From: Chloroflexota bacterium
Lineage (GTDB): Bacteria; Chloroflexota; Dehalococcoidia; Lucifugimonadales; UBA3495
Direction: 5' to 3'
Assembly: GCA_028875055.1 (NCBI GenBank)
Contig: JAPPGG010000030.1
Location: 1 to 40,739 of the forward strand
Length of the DNA: 40,739 nt
In this document: in pieces, positions 25,468 to 33,845 of the stretch
How positions within the stretch are numbered: position 1 is the first letter of the stretch
How the letters are laid out: each line of letters starts with the position of its first letter
Translations under genes and position numbers: made by a program
Notes under the pieces: model-generated
Database searches by the model: none
The model's input: only the letters and a program-made list of their open reading frames with translations
Told to the model about the DNA's origin: nothing

Positions 25468-26499
25468 ATGCCGGTCAAGCTCTCCTCTGCCCTAAAAAAG
25501 AAACTGGGATCTCCGGGCGTCTCCACCTCCACCCAGGAGTACGAGCGCATTCTTGAAGAGGCGAGAACACTTGACCCAGGCTCAAGGAGCGGGCAGCAAA
25601 CCCAGTTCAACAACCACTACTACAACCTGGTAACCGACTTCTTTGAGTACGGCTGGGGCAAGTCCTTCCACTTCGCACCCCGCCTCCCCGGTGAAGGCTT
25701 CAAGGCCTCACTGGCACGCCACGAGCTTAACATGGCGAAGGCGCTGCAGCTTGGGCCCGGGATGGTGGCTGCCGACCTGGGATGCGGGGTTGGCGGGCCC
25801 TTGATGGCAATTGCCAGGGCTACCGGGGCCAGCATCGTGGGTGTCAACGTCAACGAATACCAGCTGGACCAGGCCCGGAGCGCCGTCCGGCAGGAGGGGC
25901 TGTCCCACCTGGCCGACTTCCTGCAGTGCGATTTCCTGAACGTTGACGCCGCCGATGAGTCCTTTGACGCCATCTACTCCATTGAGGCATCGTGCTGCGC
26001 GCCGGACAAATTCGGCATCTACAGCGAGGCTTTTCGCCTGCTGAAACCCGGGGGCCGCTTCGGCGCCTACGAATACTGCATGACCGACCGGTTCGACCCC
26101 CAGGACCCCCACCATCTCCAGGTAAAGGCGGACCTGCAGTTGGGAGGAGGACTGCTGGTCATTGATGACCCGGACACCGTAAAGATTGCGCTGGCGGAGG
26201 CGGGATTCGAGGTCCTGGAAGCCCGGGACCTGGCAATACAGACGGGTCCGTCGATTCCGTGGTACCAGCCCCTGGTGGGGTCCGGGCTGTCCCTGGCCAG
26301 CTTCCGCAGTTCGTCGGTCGGCCGCAAAGTTACCGACATAACGGTCAGGACCCTGGAGGCTCTTCACATCGCGCCGAGGGGTACCTTCCACGTGGTCAAG
26401 ACTCTTGATCTCTGCGCGGATGCCATGGTCGAGGCAGGACGGCTTGGCATTTTCACGCCCATGTACTTCATCCTCGCCCAAAAGCCCCGGCAAGAGTAG
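25468..26499 (+). CDS. Sterol C-24 methyltransferase-like SAM methyltransferase
   Basis: The 343-residue protein resembles eukaryotic sterol C-24 methyltransferases (Erg6/SMT) along its whole length. FFEYGWGKSFHF (about 58-69) matches the sterol-binding region I (YEYGWG...FHF). ADLGCGVGGP is SAM motif I. VNVNEYQLDQAR and YSIEASCCAPD match the Erg6 segments LNNNDYQxxxAK and YAIEATCHAP. LLKPGGRFGAYEYCMTDRFD follows, and the C-terminal part (IPWYQPLVG, LGIFTPMYF) fits the Sterol_MT_C domain. The predicted reaction is SAM-dependent methylation of a sterol or related polycyclic lipid side chain. AAGGAAGG precedes the ATG at 25468; the frame is open from 25396. No other sterol-pathway gene is in the window. 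Confidence 0.8.
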   Translation: MPVKLSSALKKKLGSPGVSTSTQEYERILEEARTLDPGSRSGQQTQFNNHYYNLVTDFFEYGWGKSFHFAPRLPGEGFKASLARHELNMAKALQLGPGMVAADLGCGVGGPLMAIARATGASIVGVNVNEYQLDQARSAVRQEGLSHLADFLQCDFLNVDAADESFDAIYSIEASCCAPDKFGIYSEAFRLLKPGGRFGAYEYCMTDRFDPQDPHHLQVKADLQLGGGLLVIDDPDTVKIALAEAGFEVLEARDLAIQTGPSIPWYQPLVGSGLSLASFRSSSVGRKVTDITVRTLEALHIAPRGTFHVVKTLDLCADAMVEAGRLGIFTPMYFILAQKPRQE

Positions 26500-26810
26500 C
26501 AATCATCCCCGCCGGTGAAACGCTGGTGGGACATCCTGGAGCCATTGCCGCTCCCACCTCTACCCTTCAATCTGACGGGAGCGAAAATGAGGCCACAGTG
26601 GGTTTAGCGCTCGGCGCGGGCTGCGGCAATTGCCTGTGAATGAAAATGTCGCTGCAGTCCCATGCGTCAGGACGGCGCAGGACGGCGCAGGCCGGAATCC
26701 GGAATTCTCATGCACAAACCAGGGCAATATAGGCCGAAATCCCTGGATACCGGCTTTCCCCGGTATGACGGTGGCGACCAGGTAGATGTAGCTTTCGCCC
26801 TGGCTTTGGT
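26500..26810. other. Intergenic region with short repeats
   Basis: No gene is supported. The 10-base unit CGCAGGACGG is repeated near 26671-26695, and a REP-like palindrome lies at 26747-26766. The region separates two convergent genes. Confidence 0.45.
26747..26766. repeat. REP-like palindrome
   Basis: ATACCGG and CCGGTAT pair around a 6-base loop. It resembles the palindrome at 96-122. Confidence 0.5.
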
Positions 26811-28265
26811 TCAGCCCTCCCTGGGCCGCCCGCGCAGCGCCGAAATCCCCATGGCCAGCAGCATCAGGCAGGTCATGGCCAGGTAGGTATAGCGCAGGCC
26901 GGTGGTAAAGGCACGTCCAACTCCCTCGGATGCATCCTGGGTCACGGCGGAAAGACTGGGTTCAAAACCCATTGACCCCATGGTGGCGGTCACGATCGCC
27001 GTTGCCACTGCAATGCTGACCACATTGCCTGCGTTGCGGACCAGGTTCAGGAAGGCTGAAATTACCCCGTAACTTTCCCTGCTCACGGAACTGAGGACTG
27101 AGCTGGCGTTGGGTGAGAAGAACAGCCCCATGCCGCAGCTTTGAAGAATCAACCCGGCCAGAATTAACGCCAGCGGAGAGTCCACCGTCAGGCGGGAAAG
27201 GATGAACAGGCTGACCGATGTGAAGGCCAGGCCGCTAACGGTAAGAACCCGCCAGCCGTAACGGTCGGACAGGCGCCCGCTTACCGGACCCAGGAACAGC
27301 ATGCATACCGCGCCGGGCACCAGGGTAAGGCCGGTCTGGGTGGGACTGTAGCCGAGGACTCCCTGAAGGTAGAAGGGGGTCAGGAAGAATATGGAAATGC
27401 CGCCCATAAACGTCAGGAAAGCAGCGGACACCCCGCAGGAGAATACCGGCATCCTGAAGTACCGAAGCTCCAGCATGGGGTGGGCAGTGCGCAGTTCCCA
27501 CCAGATGAAGCAGGCCAGCAGGATTACAAAACCGGCCAGCCCGGCCAGGATGAAGGGAGAGTCCCAGCCGAACCTGTGGGCGTAGGTGATGGTCACCAGG
27601 AATATGAGGAGCATGCCGGTGGACAGGGTCGCCCCCTGCCAGTCAAATCCCGACCTCTTTTCGCGGGAACCGGACGTTCCTTCGGAGTCCTGATCGGACA
27701 GCACCGCCAGGCACAGGCCTACGCAGAGAGTTACCAACGGCACGTTGACCAGGAAGACGGCCCGCCAGCCAAACAGGTCCAGAAGGAAGCCTCCCAGGGC
27801 CGGACCCACTATGGCCCCGCTGCTGACCACCCCCATAATCAGGCCTATCGCCTTTCCCCGTTCACTGGCGGGGAATGAGGCGGCTACGATGGCCATGCCC
27901 GTCCCCTGGGTCATTGCCGCCCCTGCCCCCTGCACGACGCGGGAGCCGATGAGCAGCCCCAGGTTGTCGGACACAGCGGCGCCGATTCCAAAGAGGGCGA
28001 ACACCACGGAACCAATGATATACACCTTCTTGAGCCCGACGATGTCGGAAAGGCGGCCCATGGGCAATAACAGGGCACTGATGGTAAGGGTGTAGCTGAT
28101 TACCACCCATTGAACGGTGGGAATATCGCTGTTGAAGTGGCCCGCAATGGGGTGCAGGGCCACGTTGACGCCGACCTGGTCTGCCACGGACGCAAAGGTG
28201 CCGATGGCCACGGCGATGAAGGCCCACCACTTGTAATTTGTGCTTTGCCTGACGGCGACAATCAT
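26811..28265 (-). CDS. MFS drug:H+ antiporter of the DHA2 (14-helix) type
   Basis: At 484 residues with many hydrophobic segments this fits DHA2 exporters such as EmrB or QacA. Motif A is seen as GRLSDIVGLKKVY between helices 2 and 3. The antiporter motif C is seen as SGAIVGPALGGFL in helix 5. The first helix carries DQVGVNVALHPI, the usual DHA2 D1-type motif with the Asp. The protein sits in the cytoplasmic membrane and should export small lipophilic or cationic compounds with proton exchange; the substrate is unknown. No clear ribosome site precedes the ATG. A second exporter gene lies upstream in the same orientation, 123 bases away. Confidence 0.87.
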   Translation of the reverse strand: MIVAVRQSTNYKWWAFIAVAIGTFASVADQVGVNVALHPIAGHFNSDIPTVQWVVISYTLTISALLLPMGRLSDIVGLKKVYIIGSVVFALFGIGAAVSDNLGLLIGSRVVQGAGAAMTQGTGMAIVAASFPASERGKAIGLIMGVVSSGAIVGPALGGFLLDLFGWRAVFLVNVPLVTLCVGLCLAVLSDQDSEGTSGSREKRSGFDWQGATLSTGMLLIFLVTITYAHRFGWDSPFILAGLAGFVILLACFIWWELRTAHPMLELRYFRMPVFSCGVSAAFLTFMGGISIFFLTPFYLQGVLGYSPTQTGLTLVPGAVCMLFLGPVSGRLSDRYGWRVLTVSGLAFTSVSLFILSRLTVDSPLALILAGLILQSCGMGLFFSPNASSVLSSVSRESYGVISAFLNLVRNAGNVVSIAVATAIVTATMGSMGFEPSLSAVTQDASEGVGRAFTTGLRYTYLAMTCLMLLAMGISALRGRPREG

Positions 28266-28388
28266 GTATCTGTTTCTTGTGAGTCCGGGGACTGCGCTAA
28301 CCGCTGGAACCCGGACAGTTGACCATTCCGGCGTTTTTGCGGCGGCCCCGTGGCAATAATTTGCTTGCGAATTCTCGAACCTTCCCAG

Positions 28389-29696
28389 CTACTCCAGCTG
28401 CCTGGTGCTCTGGAAGAAAACGGCCTGCAAAATAGTGAAAAACAGCGAAGCGGCAGCCATTACCGTAAATACCCAGGCAGGGTCCCAGAATGCTATGAAC
28501 AGGCCGATGATGAACGTAGCCAGGGGTGTAATACCGTGGTCGAGCATGTAAATGCTCATCACCCGGCTGCGAAATTCGTCGGGGACGACCGTTTGAATCA
28601 GCGTGCTGTTGGCCACACGAAATACGTACTGGCTGAACCCCAGTCCCGTCAGCATGGCGAAGGAGACCCACAGCCAGTCGGACAGGGAAAAGAGCAGTAT
28701 AAAGGCACAGCCGCCAATCAGTCCCAGGAAGACGGCCAGGCCCTTGCGCATCAGGTAGCCGATTCCAGCAATAAAGATGGCGGCGGCCACCCCGCCAATA
28801 CCCACTGCCGACGCCAGGGCTCCCCCGGCTCCGATTTCCCTCCCCAGCACGTCCACGGTAAATACGGGCAGGAAGAATATTACGGGCTGGAACAGCAGGT
28901 TGGGAATCAGGGACATGACTATGAGCTGCAGAATCCGCTTTTCGTTCTTGACGTAGCGCAGGCCCGAAATAAGGCTGGCAAATGCGGAGCCGCCGGCTCC
29001 TCCCCGCCGTTCAGTGCGATATGGCAGCTTAACGGGAATCAGCAATAGGACAATGACGATGTACAGTATGGCTTCGATGAGGAAGTTCCACTTGAAACCC
29101 AGGGAAGCCACCAGGAGGGCCCCGATGGCAGGCGAAATGATCCGGGTGCTGGGGTAAACCATGCCATTCAGAGACAGGGCGCTGGCCAGCGCGTTGCGGG
29201 GCACCGTGTTGGCCACCATGGCCTGGCGCACCGGCTGGATAATGGTATGGGCAATACCGGCAATGGTCATGTAGATGAAGGGGTGCCACCACTGCAGGGG
29301 GCCGGTCAGTTCCTCGGCCTCCAGGTCGGTAAGAATGACCAGGACCGCAAAGCCGATGGCCGCCACTGCCATTACGGACTGGGTGACCATGACCAGCTTG
29401 CGCCGGTCCACGCGGTCGCCCAGCACGCCTGCCCACGGGCCGATGATCAAAACTGGGAGGGTGCGAATGCCCACAACCGAGCCTGTGAGCAGCGCGTTTC
29501 CGTCGGTCAGGTGATGGACCAGCCAGCCAATGGTAAAGAGCTGAAGCCACTGGGCGCCGATAGCCACAAAATTTCCGGCCCAGATGTACCGGAAATCCTT
29601 GTATAGCCTGGCGGTGGAAATGGCGTCGAGTCCGGCGACTCTTCTGCGGGGGGGCGATTCTACCGGGGCCGCCTGCCGCGGCGCGTTACTTGCCAT
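28389..29696 (-). CDS. MFS exporter of the DHA3 (EntS/MefA) type
   Basis: The protein of about 435 residues has the N-terminal pattern DFRYIWAGNFVAIGAQWLQLFTIGWLV and motif A as GVLGDRVDRRKLV. Both are typical of the DHA3 family that exports siderophores or macrolides. About twelve hydrophobic segments are visible, with a cytoplasmic loop after the sixth (LPYRTERRGGAGGSAF). The start is either ATG 29696, preceded closely by AAGG, or TTG 29711. The gene probably forms an export pair with the following DHA2 gene. The substrate cannot be predicted. Confidence 0.85.
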   Translation of the reverse strand: MASNAPRQAAPVESPPRRRVAGLDAISTARLYKDFRYIWAGNFVAIGAQWLQLFTIGWLVHHLTDGNALLTGSVVGIRTLPVLIIGPWAGVLGDRVDRRKLVMVTQSVMAVAAIGFAVLVILTDLEAEELTGPLQWWHPFIYMTIAGIAHTIIQPVRQAMVANTVPRNALASALSLNGMVYPSTRIISPAIGALLVASLGFKWNFLIEAILYIVIVLLLIPVKLPYRTERRGGAGGSAFASLISGLRYVKNEKRILQLIVMSLIPNLLFQPVIFFLPVFTVDVLGREIGAGGALASAVGIGGVAAAIFIAGIGYLMRKGLAVFLGLIGGCAFILLFSLSDWLWVSFAMLTGLGFSQYVFRVANSTLIQTVVPDEFRSRVMSIYMLDHGITPLATFIIGLFIAFWDPAWVFTVMAAASLFFTILQAVFFQSTRQLE

Positions 29697-29897
29697 GAAC
29701 CTTGACGTCAACCAAGAAGGTCAACCCTTCCTTCGGATATAAGCGCAACTTGACGATACTAGCACAAACCGTGCTGACTTTCATTGTTTTGATAGAAAGT
29801 GGGCTGGATTATTGCCACTTCCGATAAGGAGGGTTTCAGGCAGGGCCAGGACAGCCCACCCCTGGACCTGTGAAACCCTGAAGGGGAGAGGCGCTCC

Positions 29898-30857
29898 TCA
29901 GATGCCCAGCAGCTTTTCCAGGTTTTTCCAAAGGATGGCTTCTTTTTCCTCCTGGGTGAGGCTGGGCATTCCCATCACCCAGGAGACGGGCCAGTCTATG
30001 CGCATGTTGGCCGGCCAGTCGGTGCCAAGGACAACCCGGTCCACGCCCACGGTGTCAATCAGCATCCGCAGGGCCGGTTCGGAATGGGTGAGGCAATCGT
30101 AGTAGAAACGGCGGAGATAGGCGCTGGGGGGCTGCTGGATGTTGGCGCGGACGTCGGCACGTACCTGCCAGCCCCGGTCCATTCGGCCAATGCCGAAGCA
30201 CGTGTAGCCGCCGCCGTGGGCCAGGCAGACCTTGAGGTCGGGGCACTTGTCCATCACCCCGCCAAAGACCAGGGACCCGAAGGTCAGGGCGCGCTCGGTA
30301 AGATTGCCAACGGTGTTGGAAAGGTGCCAGCTTTCCGTGCGGGCGTCCACGACCGTGGGATCGTTCTGATGAACGAAGAGCAGGGCTCCCATCTGCTCGG
30401 CGGCCTGCCAGAAGGGCAGGAACTGAGGGTGGTCGTAGGTAACGTTGTTGACCTTGTCGTCGATCATGGCGCCCGCCATGCCCAGCTGATTCACCGCCCG
30501 GTCCAGCTCGGCTATCGCCATGGGGATGTCCTGCATGGGCAGGGTGGCAAACCCCTTGAACCGGTCAGGGTGGTCCACGGTCAACTGGTGTACCCCGTCG
30601 TTGCACTCGCGGGCAATGGCCAGGGTTGCGGCGGGTTCCCGGTCGTACATGTAGAAGGCGGCGCTGGTAGATACCACCTGCACGTCCACTCCCAGGGAGT
30701 CCATGTCGGCAATGCGCTGCTCGGGCGTCCATTCCTCCATGGGGTCAATGTCCGCCTCGTCGCTGTCGGCGGTAAGTCCGTGCCAGCTTTTGGCGGCGGC
30801 GATGGCGCGTTGAAAGCTCAGTGGTTCCTGGTGGGCGTGAATGTCGATGGCGCGCAA
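29898..30857 (-). CDS. Amidohydrolase of the ACMSD-like decarboxylase/hydrolase group
   Basis: The protein of 319 residues has the amidohydrolase_2 signature: DIHAHQEPL (HxH) at the N-terminus, VCLAHGGGYTC with the metal-binding His in the middle, and VVLGTDWPAN with the catalytic Asp near the C-terminus. The family includes 2-amino-3-carboxymuconate-6-semialdehyde decarboxylase and related non-oxidative decarboxylases. A role in breakdown of aromatic or heterocyclic acids is plausible but not proven. The start codon is TTG at 30857 with AGGAGG five bases upstream, a strong site that decides the start. It is the second amidohydrolase of this type in the window (the other is at 20796). Confidence 0.87.
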   Translation of the reverse strand: MRAIDIHAHQEPLSFQRAIAAAKSWHGLTADSDEADIDPMEEWTPEQRIADMDSLGVDVQVVSTSAAFYMYDREPAATLAIARECNDGVHQLTVDHPDRFKGFATLPMQDIPMAIAELDRAVNQLGMAGAMIDDKVNNVTYDHPQFLPFWQAAEQMGALLFVHQNDPTVVDARTESWHLSNTVGNLTERALTFGSLVFGGVMDKCPDLKVCLAHGGGYTCFGIGRMDRGWQVRADVRANIQQPPSAYLRRFYYDCLTHSEPALRMLIDTVGVDRVVLGTDWPANMRIDWPVSWVMGMPSLTQEEKEAILWKNLEKLLGI

Positions 30858-31182
30858 TTGGGCCTCCTGAATCGGTTGACTGGATCAGAAACAGTTTACT
30901 GGGGGAAGGCATGTAAGGGAAACAGCAGGCGGCAACTGGACCTGGGTCCTTCCGGTAGTCCCCAGGGGCCCGCAAGCTTGCTCATCCCCGTAGGTAGAAA
31001 GGGCTGTCCGCTCGCGGTCCAAAAACCCGCCATGAACGGACTGGGTGGCCGCCACCCTGCTGTTGGCTGCCCCCGAAAATTGAAAGGCCCTGTGCCACCG
31101 CGGAGCTTCTCTTTCTTTTGGCCGTGCTGGGAGTTAAACTGGTTCGGCAATCAACTATACCTCCCTGTGGTCACGGCTGGAC
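30858..31182. other. Divergent intergenic region
   Basis: 325 bases between the TTG-started amidohydrolase gene and xseB. No gene or clear promoter motif is visible. A long plus-strand frame across this region is a shadow of the amidohydrolase gene. Confidence 0.4.
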
Positions 31183-31512
31183 ATGCTGGAACACCAGAAC
31201 GACGACTCCTCTCCCAACCCCGCGTCGCTGAACTTCGAGGAGGCTTTCACCCGCCTGGGAACAATGGTGGAAACCCTGGAGGCGGGCAACCTTCCCCTGG
31301 ACCAGGCGGCCCAGATGTTCGAGCAGGGCATGGCCCTGGTCCGCCGCTGCAGCCAATTGCTCGAGGAAACCGAGCTGCGCATTGCCGAAATTCGCGACGG
31401 TGGCGGACCCGCCGCCGCACCAACGCCGGACAACATGGCCTGGGCGGACCTGGAAATGCCCCCGGATGACGAGGACTGGCAGCCCGATGAAGAACTTCCC
31501 GACGGCGACTAG
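31183..31512 (+). CDS. xseB: Exodeoxyribonuclease VII small subunit
   Basis: The core LNFEEAFTRLGTMVETLEAG, LPLDQAAQMFEQGMALV and CSQLLEETELRI is diagnostic of XseB, which forms two helices that decorate the XseA subunit. At 109 residues it is longer than the usual 70-80 because of an acidic tail (DLEMPPDDEDW...ELPDGD) and a short N-terminal extension. The complex degrades single-stranded DNA from both ends. The partner gene xseA lies 2.3 kb away on the other strand, so the usual xseA-xseB linkage is broken here. The ribosome site is weak. Confidence 0.9.
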   Translation: MLEHQNDDSSPNPASLNFEEAFTRLGTMVETLEAGNLPLDQAAQMFEQGMALVRRCSQLLEETELRIAEIRDGGGPAAAPTPDNMAWADLEMPPDDEDWQPDEELPDGD

Positions 31513-31646
31513 CAGCCGTTCCAACCATCTTCCAGCGGAGCGCCCGTCGTGGCTGTTGTGACCGGATACTGCTGGAGGAAGGGCATCAACCCCGTCCCCT
31601 CCTTCCACCCGGACGGTGGAGGGCATTTTGCCACGGCTGCCACCCA

Positions 31647-32477
31647 ATGCTGAACATCGGCTGGTTTTCCACCGGCAGGGGTGAGGGTTCGCGGGGGCTG
31701 CTGCGGTTCATCCAGGACCACATAGGCCGGGGCCAGCTGAACGCCCGCATCCAGTTCGTATTCAGCAACCGGGACCGGGGCCAGGCCCCAGGCTCGGACC
31801 AGTTCTTCGCCCTGGTTGACGGTTATGGCCTGCCGCTGGTCACTCGCTCTTCCGCCCGTTACCGCCGCTCCCGCAGCGCGTCAGGACTTTCCTGGGAAGA
31901 GTTGCGCCCCGAATATGACCGCCAGGTACTGGGGGACCTGGAGGGCTACAGGCCAGACATCTGCGTGCTGGCGGGGTACATGCTGATCGTCAGCGGGGAG
32001 TTATGCCGCCGTTTCTCGCTGCTTAACCTGCACCCCGCGCTGCCCGACGGACCCATCGGAACGTGGCAGAGTGTTACGTGGGAACTGATACGCCGGCGCT
32101 CCACCCGCACCGGCGCGATGATTCACCTGGCCACCGAGGAACTGGACCGGGGGCCGGTGGTTTCCTACTGCACGGTGCCCATTGTGGGGGCGGACTTTGA
32201 CGACGACTGGCTGGAACTGGATGGGGTTGACCTGGATGAGGTAAGGGAAACCCGGGGAGAGGACCTGCCCCTGTTCCAGAGAATACGCCGAGCGCAATAC
32301 GTCAGGGAGCCCTACCTGATTCTGGAGACGCTTCGGGCGGTGGCCGATGGACGGGTGACCGTGGTGAACGGCAGTGTCCTGGATGGACAGGGAAACCCGC
32401 TGACCAGCAACGGAACTGCAGGGCTTAGCCTGGACGAAGATATCGGGCGGGCCATGGCTGAGGATGGTATTGCCTGA
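31647..32477 (+). CDS. Formyltransferase-family protein, PurN-like
   Basis: The 276-residue protein has the Rossmann-type formyl transferase fold seen in phosphoribosylglycinamide formyltransferase. It opens with LNIGWFSTGRGEGSRGLL (strand 1 and loop). It has the catalytic-type motif NLHPALPDGP with N127 and H129, then TGAMIHLATEELDRGPVV with D167, matching the Asn-His-Asp triad of PurN. It is longer than PurN (about 210) because of a C-terminal part with AQYVREPYLILETLRAV. The loop that binds glycinamide ribonucleotide is not clearly conserved. It may therefore use another amine substrate with formyl-tetrahydrofolate. There is no clear Shine-Dalgarno site; the start fits the first strand of the fold. 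Confidence 0.75.
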   Translation: MLNIGWFSTGRGEGSRGLLRFIQDHIGRGQLNARIQFVFSNRDRGQAPGSDQFFALVDGYGLPLVTRSSARYRRSRSASGLSWEELRPEYDRQVLGDLEGYRPDICVLAGYMLIVSGELCRRFSLLNLHPALPDGPIGTWQSVTWELIRRRSTRTGAMIHLATEELDRGPVVSYCTVPIVGADFDDDWLELDGVDLDEVRETRGEDLPLFQRIRRAQYVREPYLILETLRAVADGRVTVVNGSVLDGQGNPLTSNGTAGLSLDEDIGRAMAEDGIA

Positions 32478-32990
32478 ACCGGGCATAAGGTGGCAGGCCA
32501 GTGTGTCCCACCCCGGGTCTCTTCGCGATGCCGCCTGGACTGCAAGCGTGCCGGCTCTAGGCGTGGGAAGTCTGCGCTTCAACCCTCAGCTCAACCCGAA
32601 TCCCCGATTGCAGCTTCGTTTCCGCAACTCTGACACGTCCCCCTTCCACCGCTGGATAACCCACCCCTATCATGGAATCAATAGCCTGAATCTCGCAGGG
32701 ACTCCCCCGGCTCCCTTCAATCAAGAGAGCCTGGGGCCGGATATTCTCACCTTAACGTCTCAGGAGACCTCATTTTGGGCCCTGTGTCGACCGTCAATGG
32801 AAAAAGTCCAGATACAAAATGAGGTGAAATGAGACCAAATAACGGGGAGAAATGTTTCATATCTTGCGGACTTCGCACAATGAATGTGAGCTTTGCAAAT
32901 CCTTGCCGTAACGCGGACAATGAGGGCAGAGATACTTTAAAGGCCACACAGGTCAGCGTAGGCCCGAAGGAAATGCACGAGGAGCAAGGA
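32478..32990. other. Intergenic region without recognised gene
   Basis: About 510 bases. Short frames here have low-complexity, Pro/Ser-rich translations. The frame of the following gene is open back to 32829, but that part has no recognisable similarity and poor ribosome sites. I see no RNA gene. Confidence 0.4.
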
Positions 32991-33266
32991 ATGCCGACGA
33001 GAAAGCCCCACCCGCCGGAACTGATGGGAAAGCTGGGCGACGAGATCTACGAGCAGGACATAAAACCCCTGGTGGAACCGGACCACAACGAAGAAATAGT
33101 CGCCATAGACGTCGACAGCCGCAAGTGGGCGCTGGGTCGCGATGAAGACGACGCCATCGACCGCCTGCGCAACGAACAGCCGGAGGCCTTCAACATCCAG
33201 TGCCTAAGGGTTGGGTCACGAGCGGTCTACTTCATGCGAGGGGGAACTGGAGGAGCCAGCCCATGA
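32991..33266 (+). CDS. Small protein paired with a retropepsin-like protease
   Basis: The 91-residue protein reads MPTRKPHPPELMGKLGDEIY, then KPLVEPDHNEEIVAIDVDSR and WALGRDEDDAIDRL. I recognise this as a small conserved family of unknown function that is usually encoded next to a clan AA aspartic protease gene in Chloroflexota and Cyanobacteria. GAGGAG lies six bases before ATG 32991; the upstream in-frame ATG at 32973 has its site too close. The stop overlaps the next start as ATGA (33263-33266), which indicates translational coupling. An antitoxin-like or substrate role for the partner is possible but only inferred. Confidence 0.75.
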   Translation: MPTRKPHPPELMGKLGDEIYEQDIKPLVEPDHNEEIVAIDVDSRKWALGRDEDDAIDRLRNEQPEAFNIQCLRVGSRAVYFMRGGTGGASP

Positions 33267-33631
33267 TTGAAGGCCGGATAAACCACCGGTACGAGCCGGT
33301 GGTCAACATTACCATCGTCAGTCCTACAGGACAAACACGAGAACTGGAAGCCGTAGTGGATACCGGTTTCAACGGGTTCATCATCCTCCCAGCAGACCTG
33401 GTAGAGGAACTGGAACTCCCCTTCCTGAATTCCAGCCAGGCCTTCCTGGCCGACGACCGGGAGGTAAATGTCCAGGTTCATCAGGCCACCCTTACCTGGG
33501 ACGGAGCACGCAGAAGGGTCAGGGCCACCGCCAGCGGGACCACGGCCCTGGTGGGAATGCAACTGATGACGGACCACCGGCTTGAAATGGACATAAGAAT
33601 CGACGGTACCGTCCGGATCCGCAGCCCCTGA
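33263..33631 (+). CDS. Clan AA (retropepsin-like) aspartic protease family protein
   Basis: The 122-residue protein contains LEAVVDTGFNGFIILPADLV, the DTG active-site loop followed by the usual hydrophobic strand. The C-terminal segment TALVGMQLMTDHRLEMDI is typical of single-domain retropepsin-like proteins, which work as dimers. The start is ATG 33263, with GGAGGAG seven bases upstream and a 4-base overlap with the preceding gene. The cellular substrate is unknown in this family. No viral or transposon genes are adjacent, so it is not obviously part of a retroelement. Confidence 0.82.
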   Translation: MIEGRINHRYEPVVNITIVSPTGQTRELEAVVDTGFNGFIILPADLVEELELPFLNSSQAFLADDREVNVQVHQATLTWDGARRRVRATASGTTALVGMQLMTDHRLEMDIRIDGTVRIRSP

Positions 33632-33845
33632 ACGAGCGGCTATTCCGATACCACAGAAACACTAAAGGTCAACTGTCCCCGAACTAGAACAAATTCTGCA
33701 CAGCGAATCAAAATCAAAAAGAGATTCATTGTGCAAAGCCTCTCTTGCGCCCGCGTTCCAGGCACGTAGGGTTGCCGCCCGGGAAAGGAAGGGAATCATC
33801 AGTTATGGGGTCGGGACGTACTCGGCGGACGGGAACAGGTACCGA

